This document shows positions 1-7,414 of a DNA stretch of 9,064 nucleotides, piece by piece. The DNA is from JAVWHX01 sp036639875 (GTDB taxonomy: Bacteria; Bacillota_I; Bacilli_A; Erysipelotrichales; Coprobacillaceae), in NCBI GenBank assembly GCA_036639875.1, contig JAVWHX010000077.1:1-9064 (forward strand), written 5' to 3'. The first letter of the stretch is position 1, and every line of letters starts with the position of its first letter. The notes under the pieces are model-generated. The model was not told the DNA's origin. It was given only the letters and a program-made list of their open reading frames with translations, and searched no databases. A program made the position numbers and the translations under genes.

Positions 1-37
1 CTAATATATATCTACACATATCTAAGTATTGTTTCAT
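1..37 (-). CDS. thyA: Thymidylate synthase, N-terminal fragment (cut by left window edge)
   Basis: Only the first 12 codons are visible: ATG at 37-35 followed by MKQYLDMCRYIL, running off the left edge. This matches the conserved start of bacterial ThyA (MKQYL then a short helix). ThyA methylates dUMP to dTMP using methylene-tetrahydrofolate in the cytoplasm. The start is well supported by AGAGGTG at 50-44, 6 nt upstream, and a promoter just ahead of that. The gene is separated from the aldo/keto reductase upstream by a terminator, so it is probably transcribed on its own or with genes to its left. The identification rests on a short N-terminus and the catalytic residues lie outside the window. 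Confidence 0.72.
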   Translation of the reverse strand, partial: MKQYLDMCRYIL

Positions 38-43
38 TATTTT

Positions 44-84
44 CACCTCTGCTTTATTATATAGGAAAGTCAAACAAATGTCAC
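44..84 (-). promoter_or_regulatory. thyA promoter and ribosome binding site
   Basis: Reading the minus strand, GTGACA (84-79, five of six matches to the -35 consensus) is followed after 17 nt by a perfect TATAAT (61-56). The Shine-Dalgarno AGAGGTG sits at 50-44. Transcription would start at about 50-49, giving a leader of only about a dozen nucleotides. The promoter begins just downstream of the hairpin terminator at 93-119, which supports independent initiation here. Confidence 0.6.
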
Positions 85-88
85 TTGC

Positions 89-119
89 AAAAAAAGAATA
101 CCTTATAAAGATATTCCTT
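89..119 (-). terminator. Rho-independent terminator upstream of thyA
   Basis: On the minus strand AAGGAATATC (119-110) pairs with GGTATTCTTT (102-93), ten pairs including two G-U wobbles, around a 7-nt loop. It is followed by a run of seven T (95-89). It lies about 210 nt past the stop of the aldo/keto reductase gene and is the only convincing terminator for that transcript. The stem is A/T-rich, so it is probably of moderate strength. Confidence 0.6.
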
Positions 120-328
120 AAATACTTTTTCAACGCATTTATTCTTGAATAACATTTTTAATTCAGTTGCTTTTTTTGCAACACAACCATTCTTACCCTA
201 ATCATTCTCTGCAAAAATATTCTAAGCACATCTTGAAATAGTAGATTTATTCTTATAAAATTGCTCACTACTTAGTCAACTGCATTCACATCGATATCTA
301 ACACAACTTGACAACGATATGGATAATT
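120..328. other. Intergenic stretch with no recognised gene
   Basis: About 210 nt of AT-rich DNA between the aldo/keto reductase stop and the terminator. I see only short open frames. The longest on the minus strand is about 38 codons (197-84, with an in-frame ATG at 155), and it has no ribosome binding site and runs into the terminator and thyA promoter. A small perfect dyad, GTTGC and GCAAC around seven T (166-182), is not followed by a T run in either direction, so it is not a terminator. The stretch may be a long 3' untranslated region or decayed sequence. Confidence 0.5.
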
Positions 329-1453
329 CTATTTTTCAAAATGACTAGAAACATCTTGTAAATGTTCTACGATTGCTAAATGTTGAGGACATACTGCTTC
401 GCATTGTCCACAACCAATACATTCACTTGCTTTTCCAAAAGTATGTGTTAATCTTTCATAATATTCACCTTGAGGTGTCCAACCTTTTTCTTCTATTTCT
501 TGTTTATCAGCATTATATAAAGAGAAATATTTAGGAATAGCAATTTTCATTGGACAACCATCTACACAATAAGCACATCCAGTACAAGGAATAGCTATAG
601 TTGCATTAATCATATCGACTGCCTTATAAACAATCGCTAGTTCTTCCTCACTCAATGGTTTGAAATCAAGCATATAATCTGTATTATCTAACAATTGTTC
701 CATATTACTCATACCACTTAAAACAAGTTTAACATTATCTAAACTAGCTGCAAAACGAATTGCCCAAGAAGGAATAGACATTTCTGGAGCATAGTCTTTA
801 AAAAGTTTTTCTACTTCATTAGGAACTTTAGCTAATGTTCCACCTTTAACTGGTTCCATTACAAATACAGGTATATTATATTTTGTAGCCACTTCATAAC
901 ATTTCCTAGATTGAACACCTTCACTATCCCAATCTAAATAGTTAATTTGTAATTGAACAAATTCCATTTCTGGATGTTCACTTAAAACCTTTTCTAATAC
1001 TTCTGCATTATCATGAAAAGAAAAACCAATCTTTTTAACTAAACCTTTTGCTTTTTTATCTTTTAACCATTCAAAACAATCTAATTCTGTGTATTTCTTA
1101 TAATGATCAACTCCAATATCATGTAGTAAATAATAGTCAAAGAAAGAAACACCAGTCTTTTCTAATTGTTCATTAAAAATACGATCTCTATCATCTTTAG
1201 AGTTAATAAACCCAGCATGAAGTTTTGTAGCTAAAGTATATTTATCTCTTGGATATCGCAAAACTAACGCCTCTTTTGCAGCATCTTCACTTTTAAATCC
1301 ACAATACATCCAAGCTGTATCAAAATAAGTAAAACCTTTTTCAATAAATGTATCAACCATTTTTTTAACTAACTCAATGTCAATTTGTGATGCATCATTT
1401 TCATCTAATAAAGGTAATCTCATTAAACCAAACCCTAATTTCATTTCATTCAT
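329..1453 (-). CDS. Aldo/keto reductase with C-terminal double [4Fe-4S] ferredoxin domain
   Basis: A 374-residue cytoplasmic oxidoreductase. Residues 1-280 form an aldo/keto reductase TIM barrel with the usual catalytic set in order: D45 and Y50 (FDTAWMY), K77 (ATKLHA) and H111 (LLHDIG). Residues 288-360 form a bacterial ferredoxin-like module with two clusters of four cysteines: C290, C293, C296, C300 (followed by P) and C344, C347, C350, C354 (followed by P), which should hold two [4Fe-4S] clusters. This fused architecture is common in anaerobic Bacillota and Bacteroidota; the physiological substrate and electron partner are generally unknown and I cannot name them. The first ATG (1453) is preferred because AAGGAG lies 9 nt upstream, while the second in-frame ATG (M4) would be 18 nt away. 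The gene appears monocistronic, with a promoter at 1491-1519 and a terminator at 89-119. Confidence 0.9.
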   Translation of the reverse strand: MNEMKLGFGLMRLPLLDENDASQIDIELVKKMVDTFIEKGFTYFDTAWMYCGFKSEDAAKEALVLRYPRDKYTLATKLHAGFINSKDDRDRIFNEQLEKTGVSFFDYYLLHDIGVDHYKKYTELDCFEWLKDKKAKGLVKKIGFSFHDNAEVLEKVLSEHPEMEFVQLQINYLDWDSEGVQSRKCYEVATKYNIPVFVMEPVKGGTLAKVPNEVEKLFKDYAPEMSIPSWAIRFAASLDNVKLVLSGMSNMEQLLDNTDYMLDFKPLSEEELAIVYKAVDMINATIAIPCTGCAYCVDGCPMKIAIPKYFSLYNADKQEIEEKGWTPQGEYYERLTHTFGKASECIGCGQCEAVCPQHLAIVEHLQDVSSHFEK

Positions 1454-1490
1454 AATAATTTTCTCCTTATCAATAAGATAATATAGGCAT

Positions 1491-1519
1491 ATTTTAACAA
1501 TTAACTAAACATTTATCAA
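1491..1519 (-). promoter_or_regulatory. Probable sigma-A promoter of the aldo/keto reductase gene
   Basis: Minus-strand TTGATA (1519-1514) and TAAAAT (1496-1491) are separated by exactly 17 nt; each matches five of six consensus bases. It lies about 40 nt upstream of the start codon and downstream of the terminator of the adhesin gene. A short inverted repeat, ATACC and GGTAT with a 5-nt spacer (1520-1534), directly abuts the -35 side and could be an operator, but that is speculation. Confidence 0.5.
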
Positions 1520-1565
1520 ATACCTATTTGGTATATACTGACATGCTTTTTATCTATATCATCAT

Positions 1566-1594
1566 AAAACAAAACCTCTAGTCTAACTAGAGGT
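1566..1594 (-). terminator. Rho-independent terminator of the adhesin gene
   Basis: On the minus strand ACCTCTAGT (1594-1586) pairs perfectly with ACTAGAGGT (1582-1574), a 9-bp stem with a 3-nt loop. It is followed by TTTTGTTTT. It lies 11 nt past the adhesin stop codon and isolates that gene from the aldo/keto reductase gene downstream. Confidence 0.85.
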
Positions 1595-1605
1595 CAAGAT
1601 TCATA

Positions 1606-4600
1606 TTATATATGTTTCTTCTTTCGTTTATACGCAATAATTGCTATACAACCACTCAAAAATAGAGTTCCAAAACTAAAAGATGTAATATCACTTGTTG
1701 TTGGCTTATTACTATTTTCAGTAGATTGTGAATTATCTGGTTGTTGATTCGGTTGATCACCTGGTTGTTCATCTTGTGAAATATCAGGTGTCGTTATTTT
1801 CTCATTAGTACATGTAATTTCAGTAATAATAGGTTCACTTACTACAATTGATTCATCAGCTTGTTTGATTTCAACTTCATACAAATTATTCTGTGAATCT
1901 ATTTTATATCCTTCTGGTGCTTTCACTTCTTTAAAGAAGTATTTTTGTTGAGGTGTTAAACCATCAATAATAATTTGACCATCTTGATTTGTTATTAGTA
2001 ATGATGTTCCATTTTCATCATATTCATAGACTTTCTTATCTTCATTGTATTTAAACTTCATGACCTTATTTGCACTATCATACAACTCAAAATGAGCTCC
2101 TTCTAACTTAATACCTGTTAGTTTATCTTGTTTATTTAAGATAACCTTATACTCAAATTGATAGTTATCAACTAAACGCACTAGTGTTTTACTATCTTCT
2201 TGTACATCTTGATGTGCTACTTCAAAGATTATTGGTTCTTGTTTTAATTGATAATTATCTAAAGCCTTAACTTCAATAAAATAATAAGTTCCTACTTCTA
2301 AATCATTAACCTTAATCTTTCCATCTTTATCTGTAGTTAATCCTGCTTTTATCTTAGTATCAGTATTGATATTAACAGAATCACCTACTTGTTTATATAA
2401 ATCAAATATAACTCCTTTCAATGGTTTCTTAACTGTAACTTGTGTTTCACTACCATCATAGAAAACTTGATTTATATTTTGGGCAATACCATTAACTTTT
2501 AATGATGCTCCTTGGAAACGATCATATTTAATAATTTCAATAGAGCCTGTTCCTAGTTTATTGGTAATTTGATTATTTGTTAGCTGATCCATGGTTGTTT
2601 CTTCTTCATTACTAGAAACATATAAGTCAGCTTCTTGTGTTGTATTATTGATCGTGAAATGATAATGTTTTCTACTTACCTCATAACCATTTAGAGCTTT
2701 TACTTCTTTTAGATAATAATCACCATCTGGTATACTGCTTAACACGATTTCTCCACTAGCATTTGTATATAGTGAATCTTCTAATAGCTTATTAGGTGTT
2801 ATATAACTTGTTCCTTGGTTAAACTTTGTACTATCTATTTTAGACCACGTATTATGTATTCCACTTGTCCAGACACTTCCACTTTCGTTCTTATACAATT
2901 CAAAAGCAACATCTTCTAAGGGCTTTGACGTGTTCTCATCTATTTTACGAATGGTTAACGATGCTTCTTTTTTCAAGTTATAAATTTTTCCTAAGTCTAA
3001 TATCCCTATTGTTTTACTATAATCTTTTTCTAATGTAAATGGATGTTTTTCATCTGATAAGATATATCCAGCTGGAGCTATTTTTTCCTTTAGATAATAT
3101 TTACCTGCTGGTAAATTTCTAATATTTAATGTTCCATCAGCTTGTGTTGTTAACAAATCATTGTTTGATGCTTCGTTTGTATTCGTGAAATATGTTGTAC
3201 CATCAATTACTTCCTTTTTAAAACAATCTAATTCTACGTCATTCTCTGTATAAAGGGAGAATACTGCTCCTTGTAAAGCAGAGGCAGTCCCATTAACTTC
3301 TGCGTTCTTATCAATCTTCTTCAGCGTTACAGAACGGGATACATTTTCTATTAGTTTATAGTTTACTTTTTTTGTATCAACTGTAAAGGATACTTTTTGA
3401 TTTTGGTTTTCATAATATCCATCTACTTTAGACACTTCCTTAAGATAATAATTTTTATTTGGTGCTAAGTCAGATAATACAAACTTACCTTTTTCATCTG
3501 TTTCTACGATACTTGTAAAATCACTACCAGCATCAATTTGTCCATAATATTGATATGCTCCATTTTCGTTTAAAGAAGGATTGAAGAAATATAATTTCTT
3601 ATCCGTATCGCCATCATAAACTTCAAACTTCACATCATTCATACCTTGCAGATTACTTCCAGTTGCTAGAATGCTATCATCATAATGATAACTTTCATCT
3701 GCTTTCATAAAAACGATATCACCTTTTGCGAACACACCACTTATTCCAGAGTTGTATGTATGTGTTATTTCAGAATCTGTATCAAATCCAATAGCGCCAG
3801 TTGTTATTTTAGCTTCATTACTAACCTTACCTGTAGAACCATTTGTAATTTGTGTTTTATACTTCAAACAGAAACCATAAATACGATTTGTTTGTTTCTG
3901 ATAATATGTTTTTGCATTTTTTAATCCAAAAATTATACCATCAAGATTTTCTTTATAAGGATTACCAGGAGTCATCTTATCTACATATTTACTCATCATT
4001 TCCTTATAATCTGTAATTGCTTTATCAAACTCTTTATAAGCGTTTGTTGTAATAACAGAAGGTAATTTTAATGCTTCTGGTATTGCTGGTGGATTCTCTG
4101 TAGGAACGCTTGCTTCCGAACTCTCATCAATCATGTAGTTTGAGAAACTTGTTTCATACGCCGCAAGTTCTGTTGTAGATTCAGGATATAAATCAAAGAA
4201 TGTTCTGAATTTTGTTTGAATAGAATAATATGGAGAGCTTTTATGATCTGCTACATTTTCATATTTTGTTAATTCTGTATCTATAATGCCATCGATATCT
4301 GTAATTGGTTTAGGTAACCGATCAGGATAACGAGCTTCTACTAAATCATTCGTAATACCTTTTGTTTTATCAGTCGTTCCTAATTTACCAACGTTAATTA
4401 CAAGTTTTTGACGATTATCTACTTCAACCACTGTCCATGATAAAGGAGTTGCGCGTACTTCTGTTTCACTATTCAGTTTCGCAAAATGTTTAGGTTTAAT
4501 AATATAATCCGAATTACCATTACCTTTTGCATTTACTTGTCCTACACGCTCATCAAGTTCACTCCCTGTATAAGCAACCGCATTTTGTGAATTTGGTAAC

Positions 4601-5562
4601 ATTAAAGGAATATCTAGGAAGAATGGTGCTCCATATCCTGATTCTGCTTCATCAATGAATATTTGATTTTCATCAAGGATATCTTCAATAATGGTATTCT
4701 CATATTCTGGATTCGTTACAGTTGAAAGATCACTCTGATTCTTATGTAATAATTCAGTAAATACAATTCTCCACCCTAAAATACCAGTATTCATATCGTC
4801 AAAATAAGTTGATTTACCTATTGTAAGTAACTCTTTGTTGATGGGTTTGATATTTGGTATACCAATACCCACATTTCCATTTGGATCCGTAGTTTCTGGT
4901 TTTTCAACAACAATAATATCTCCCTTACCGTTGGTACCAAATTCCATATGAACTTTATCTCCATCATTGATGTTTTTAAACACACCACTTGCCGAAAAAT
5001 TACCTTTTATATTTTGAAAATATGCAATATTGCTATTAAAAGAAACAGTATATGTTAACTTACTATCAACATAACGAAAATATGAAGTACCGACTGCAAT
5101 ACGATCAATATATAATATTTCTTTCTTTTCTGCATCGAAGTTCAAGTTCGTTACACTTCCTAAGTTGATTGTGAAATAATCACCTTCTGATAATGGCATT
5201 GTTAAACTATCTTTAAATTTCCAATCTAAAGCAACTTTAAAAGACATACCTACATATATAGAATCTGGAAAATTTGGTTCTTTTCCATTTTCATAAATAA
5301 GGCTACCATTTATCCAAGCCTTTAAACTTGATATATCTGTAGAAGCACTTATATCTCTAATAAATTTTTCATCATTTGTGACAGTGGCGTTTCTTGGAAC
5401 TCTCATATTTTTTATGAAATCACCACTAATTGTGTTCGTATCTTCTGGGATTGCATTTACATCATTATTTGTAGCAGCAAATAAACTTGCAGAAAACGCT
5501 GAATTCAATCCTACTATAAAAGTTAAAAACACAATCAAACATTTTATTATCTTTTTCTTCAT
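1606..5562 (-). CDS. Large SpaA/CnaB-repeat surface adhesin with atypical sorting signal
   Basis: A 1318-residue secreted, probably wall-attached protein. Residues 1-30 are a signal peptide (MKKK, hydrophobic core, cleavage likely near A25 or A30). Residues about 55-600 look like a beta-rich adhesin head, interrupted at about 455-560 by a helix-rich, low-similarity insert. Five CnaB/SpaA-type domains follow (about 613-741, 742-865, 866-1003, 1005-1136, 1137-1256). Each has a first-strand Lys (620, 749, 873, 1012, 1144), an E-box Glu in YYLKE-like motifs (709, 826, 953, 1097, 1212) and a last-strand Asn (740, 862, 1001, 1133, 1253), the residues that form internal Lys-Asn isopeptide bonds. Then come a Pro/Gln/Ser-rich linker (1258-1285), KPTTSD (1286-1291), a hydrophobic segment (about 1295-1311) and a KRKKK tail. 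KPTTSD stands where LPxTG is expected. No sortase or pilin neighbour is present. The start is supported by AGAGGGGG 7 nt upstream. Ligand unknown. Confidence 0.88.
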   Translation of the reverse strand: MKKKIIKCLIVFLTFIVGLNSAFSASLFAATNNDVNAIPEDTNTISGDFIKNMRVPRNATVTNDEKFIRDISASTDISSLKAWINGSLIYENGKEPNFPDSIYVGMSFKVALDWKFKDSLTMPLSEGDYFTINLGSVTNLNFDAEKKEILYIDRIAVGTSYFRYVDSKLTYTVSFNSNIAYFQNIKGNFSASGVFKNINDGDKVHMEFGTNGKGDIIVVEKPETTDPNGNVGIGIPNIKPINKELLTIGKSTYFDDMNTGILGWRIVFTELLHKNQSDLSTVTNPEYENTIIEDILDENQIFIDEAESGYGAPFFLDIPLMLPNSQNAVAYTGSELDERVGQVNAKGNGNSDYIIKPKHFAKLNSETEVRATPLSWTVVEVDNRQKLVINVGKLGTTDKTKGITNDLVEARYPDRLPKPITDIDGIIDTELTKYENVADHKSSPYYSIQTKFRTFFDLYPESTTELAAYETSFSNYMIDESSEASVPTENPPAIPEALKLPSVITTNAYKEFDKAITDYKEMMSKYVDKMTPGNPYKENLDGIIFGLKNAKTYYQKQTNRIYGFCLKYKTQITNGSTGKVSNEAKITTGAIGFDTDSEITHTYNSGISGVFAKGDIVFMKADESYHYDDSILATGSNLQGMNDVKFEVYDGDTDKKLYFFNPSLNENGAYQYYGQIDAGSDFTSIVETDEKGKFVLSDLAPNKNYYLKEVSKVDGYYENQNQKVSFTVDTKKVNYKLIENVSRSVTLKKIDKNAEVNGTASALQGAVFSLYTENDVELDCFKKEVIDGTTYFTNTNEASNNDLLTTQADGTLNIRNLPAGKYYLKEKIAPAGYILSDEKHPFTLEKDYSKTIGILDLGKIYNLKKEASLTIRKIDENTSKPLEDVAFELYKNESGSVWTSGIHNTWSKIDSTKFNQGTSYITPNKLLEDSLYTNASGEIVLSSIPDGDYYLKEVKALNGYEVSRKHYHFTINNTTQEADLYVSSNEEETTMDQLTNNQITNKLGTGSIEIIKYDRFQGASLKVNGIAQNINQVFYDGSETQVTVKKPLKGVIFDLYKQVGDSVNINTDTKIKAGLTTDKDGKIKVNDLEVGTYYFIEVKALDNYQLKQEPIIFEVAHQDVQEDSKTLVRLVDNYQFEYKVILNKQDKLTGIKLEGAHFELYDSANKVMKFKYNEDKKVYEYDENGTSLLITNQDGQIIIDGLTPQQKYFFKEVKAPEGYKIDSQNNLYEVEIKQADESIVVSEPIITEITCTNEKITTPDISQDEQPGDQPNQQPDNSQSTENSNKPTTSDITSFSFGTLFLSGCIAIIAYKRKKKHI
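1690..1707 (-). other. Degenerate sortase motif KPTTSD in the adhesin
   Basis: These six codons (residues 1286-1291) precede the hydrophobic segment and basic tail exactly where a cell-wall sorting motif belongs. Against LPTTGD, the leucine is lysine (AAG) and the glycine is serine (AGT, one base from GGT). Whether any sortase accepts it cannot be judged from the sequence; if none does, the hydrophobic segment would leave the protein membrane-anchored. Confidence 0.6.
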
Positions 5563-5569
5563 TTTATTA

Positions 5570-5622
5570 CCCCCTCTATTAATTCAAAATTATACAGGAG
5601 CAAGGTCACAAAGGTGGTCACA
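5570..5622 (-). promoter_or_regulatory. Adhesin promoter with tandem TGTGACC repeats and strong RBS
   Basis: The minus strand carries a perfect TATAAT (5594-5589) but no match to TTGACA at 16-18 nt spacing (the -35 position reads CCACCT). Two exact copies of TGTGACC with a 12-bp period lie at 5622-5616 and 5610-5604, the first overlapping the -35 position. A strong -10, missing -35 and direct repeats on one DNA face are typical of promoters that need an activator such as a response regulator; this is inference. The Shine-Dalgarno AGAGGGGG is at 5577-5570. The predicted leader is only about 20 nt. Confidence 0.5.
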
Positions 5623-5666
5623 TAAGATTATTTCCATAGTTTTTTCGACAAAATATGATACCTTTC

Positions 5667-5694
5667 AAAAAAAGATATGTATATTACATATCTT
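5667..5694 (-). terminator. Rho-independent terminator overlapping the TIM-barrel gene stop
   Basis: On the minus strand AAGATATGTA (5694-5685) pairs perfectly with TACATATCTT (5681-5672), 10 bp with a 3-nt loop, and the 3' arm runs into seven T (5673-5667). The TAA stop codon (5695-5693) lies at the base of the stem, so translation ends on top of the terminator. The stem is A/T-rich, but its geometry is canonical. Confidence 0.75.
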
Positions 5695-6373
5695 AGTCAT
5701 CATGATGAACACATTGTATTCTATATCTTTCCATCATTTCTTTAAATATTTCTCCATTAGTAGGAGGCGTATAAGTAATAGCGTTAGCACCAGCTTCAAT
5801 AACTTCTTTTATAGTTTCTTCATTTGGCCCTCCTGTTGCAATAATAGGAAAAGTCTTATCTATTTTTCTTAATGCTTTAACTATCTCAACAGTATTTTTA
5901 CCACCAGAAACATTAACAATACTAGCTCCAGAATGTAACATTCTTTCTTCTAATGGTTCATCCAAAGAAACAATTGTTAAAACAATAGGAATATCAATAA
6001 CTTCTGCTAATTCTTGAACAAATTTTGTCTTTGTTGGAGCATTTAATACTACCGCAGTAGCACCATTTAATTCTGCATCAAATGCAATATTAGTTACTCT
6101 TGCACCTTTAGTCGTTCCTCCGCCAACACCAGCAAAAACAGGTTTTTGAGAAACTTCAATAATTGCCTTTGTGATTTGTAATGTTGGTGTAAAAGGATAA
6201 ACAGCAATAACTGCATCAGCATTACAATTTGCTATAACAGCAACATCTGTAGAGAATACCAAAGATTTAATTCTTTTTCCATTTACATTGATTCCTGATA
6301 CATCATATATACATTGAGGAACCTTAACCGTATGTCTAAGCTTTGAATCTATTACTGGCATTTGTTTAGCCAT
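5693..6373 (-). CDS. TIM-barrel protein of unknown function, phosphate-binding-barrel type
   Basis: A 226-residue soluble cytoplasmic protein with alternating hydrophobic strands and helices of a (beta/alpha)8 barrel. Strand-like segments include VAVIANC (44-50), AVIAVYP (54-60), VFAGVGGG (79-86), ATAVVLNAPT (105-114), PIVLTIVS (129-136), SIVNVSGG (151-158), PIIATGGP (176-183) and NAITYTPP (197-204). The ATGGP loop followed by a helix and GAN resembles the strand 7-8 region of the ribulose-phosphate-binding barrel superfamily (relatives include NanE and KDPG aldolase), but the last strand lacks the usual glycine-rich phosphate site. I do not recognise a specific enzyme. It starts 35 nt after the ROK kinase stop with AGAGGTGA 5 nt before ATG, so the two are probably co-transcribed and may act on the same phosphorylated metabolite. 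This is inference from context only. Confidence 0.75.
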   Translation of the reverse strand: MAKQMPVIDSKLRHTVKVPQCIYDVSGINVNGKRIKSLVFSTDVAVIANCNADAVIAVYPFTPTLQITKAIIEVSQKPVFAGVGGGTTKGARVTNIAFDAELNGATAVVLNAPTKTKFVQELAEVIDIPIVLTIVSLDEPLEERMLHSGASIVNVSGGKNTVEIVKALRKIDKTFPIIATGGPNEETIKEVIEAGANAITYTPPTNGEIFKEMMERYRIQCVHHDD

Positions 6374-6408
6374 AAAATCACCTCTTCTTTTAGTATTATA
6401 AAACTCTA

Positions 6409-7302
6409 TTATGAATTCTTTGTTAAAAAATGATAAAGTGCTCCAATTAAATTAGCTTCATTATGATAACAACAAGTTAATACAACAGGTTTTATCTTAG
6501 CATGTGTAAACTTACCAAAGATAACATCTAGTCTTTTATTCACTTCTTCTAAAATATCATCTCTTACACTAATACCTCCCCCAATAATAACCTTCTCAGG
6601 ATCATAAGCATATTGTAAATTATAAATACCATTAGCTAAAGTATAGTAAAATCTATCTACATATTTTTCATAGATTGCATCATCATGATAATGATCAAAT
6701 ATTTCTCTTCCATCTAATGTCTCAATATTAACATTCTTATCCTTTGCGATTGCTCGTAAAGTGGCAACAGTTGAACCAATATCAGACCATGTCTTCATTT
6801 CCTTAGTATCAAAATCAAAATCAGCAATCATATAACCAAACTCTCCACCATGAAGATGTTTACCTTTATGAATACGTTTATCCTTAACAACTGCACCACC
6901 AATACCTGTTCCACACACAATAAAACAACAGTCATTAACATCTTCTCCTGCGCCCTTCCACACCTCAGCCAAAGCAGCACAATTTGCATCGTTTTCCATT
7001 TCGACACGAACATTTAACTTATCTTCTAAATATTGTTTTATATTAGGACCATGAATATAGTCATAAGCACTCGAACCACCAATAACACCTGTATCACTAT
7101 CAACAGCACCTGGCATGCTCATGGCTATTCCTTTCAAATCATATGACTCATATGTATAATATGCATCAACAAACACTTCATACATATCTTCTAAAGACTT
7201 TGGCGCCTTAACAGATTTTGTTTCTAGAATATTTGCATCTTCATCTATAACACCATATTTAATTGAACTTCCACCTACATCAATACATAAATAATGTTTC
7301 AT
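6409..7302 (-). CDS. ROK-family sugar kinase without the ROK zinc motif
   Basis: A 297-residue cytoplasmic kinase expected to phosphorylate a sugar with ATP. Counted from the start chosen here, the phosphate-binding IDVGGSSIKYG is at about 7-17, catalytic Asp105 lies in ENDAN, GTGIGG is at 131-136, and IIGGGIS (239-245) contributes to nucleotide binding. Most ROK proteins carry a zinc site formed by His in ExGH and a CxCGxxGC motif. Here the His position is Tyr (GEFGYM, Y157) and the cysteine motif is absent, so this is a zinc-free subtype, like some beta-glucoside kinases; the substrate cannot be assigned. The frame stays open to a GTG at 7311, but that GTG lies inside the Shine-Dalgarno AGAGGTG (7315-7309), so ATG at 7302 is the true start. 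It appears to be the first gene of a two-gene unit with the TIM-barrel protein. Confidence 0.9.
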   Translation of the reverse strand: MKHYLCIDVGGSSIKYGVIDEDANILETKSVKAPKSLEDMYEVFVDAYYTYESYDLKGIAMSMPGAVDSDTGVIGGSSAYDYIHGPNIKQYLEDKLNVRVEMENDANCAALAEVWKGAGEDVNDCCFIVCGTGIGGAVVKDKRIHKGKHLHGGEFGYMIADFDFDTKEMKTWSDIGSTVATLRAIAKDKNVNIETLDGREIFDHYHDDAIYEKYVDRFYYTLANGIYNLQYAYDPEKVIIGGGISVRDDILEEVNKRLDVIFGKFTHAKIKPVVLTCCYHNEANLIGALYHFLTKNS

Positions 7303-7308
7303 TTCATT

Positions 7309-7328
7309 CACCTCTATCTATCATTATA
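7309..7328 (-). promoter_or_regulatory. -10 box and start-deciding RBS of the ROK kinase gene
   Basis: A perfect TATAAT (7328-7323) is followed after 7 nt by the Shine-Dalgarno AGAGGTG (7315-7309), which is 6 nt from ATG at 7302. This is nearly the same layout as at thyA. The -35 position falls in a run of eight T on the minus strand, so no good -35 is visible. The leader would be very short. Confidence 0.5.
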
Positions 7329-7414
7329 AAGAAAACAAACTCTAAAAAAAAGAATTTATTTTCTATTTTACATACAAGTTTTGACATATCTCTTAAATTC
7401 TCTATGTTATTATG

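Noticed and set aside
84..197. 38-codon minus-strand frame with ATG at 155
   Set aside because: No Shine-Dalgarno, overlaps the terminator and thyA promoter, and shows no recognised similarity.
308..336. Plus-strand TTGACA (308-313) as a promoter
   Set aside because: No acceptable -10 at 16-18 nt, and it would transcribe antisense into the aldo/keto reductase gene.
3685..3924. Plus-strand open frame of 79 codons inside the adhesin gene
   Set aside because: Antisense shadow of a well-supported gene; a Cys/Ile/Phe-rich translation with no recognisable domain.
5378..5872. Plus-strand open frame of 164 codons
   Set aside because: It runs antisense across the adhesin start, its promoter, the terminator and the 3' end of the TIM-barrel gene; its composition is that of reverse-strand AT-rich DNA and it has no RBS.
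6828..7013. Minus-strand open frame of 61 codons within the ROK kinase gene
   Set aside because: Lies in another frame of a strongly supported gene that carries all the family motifs.
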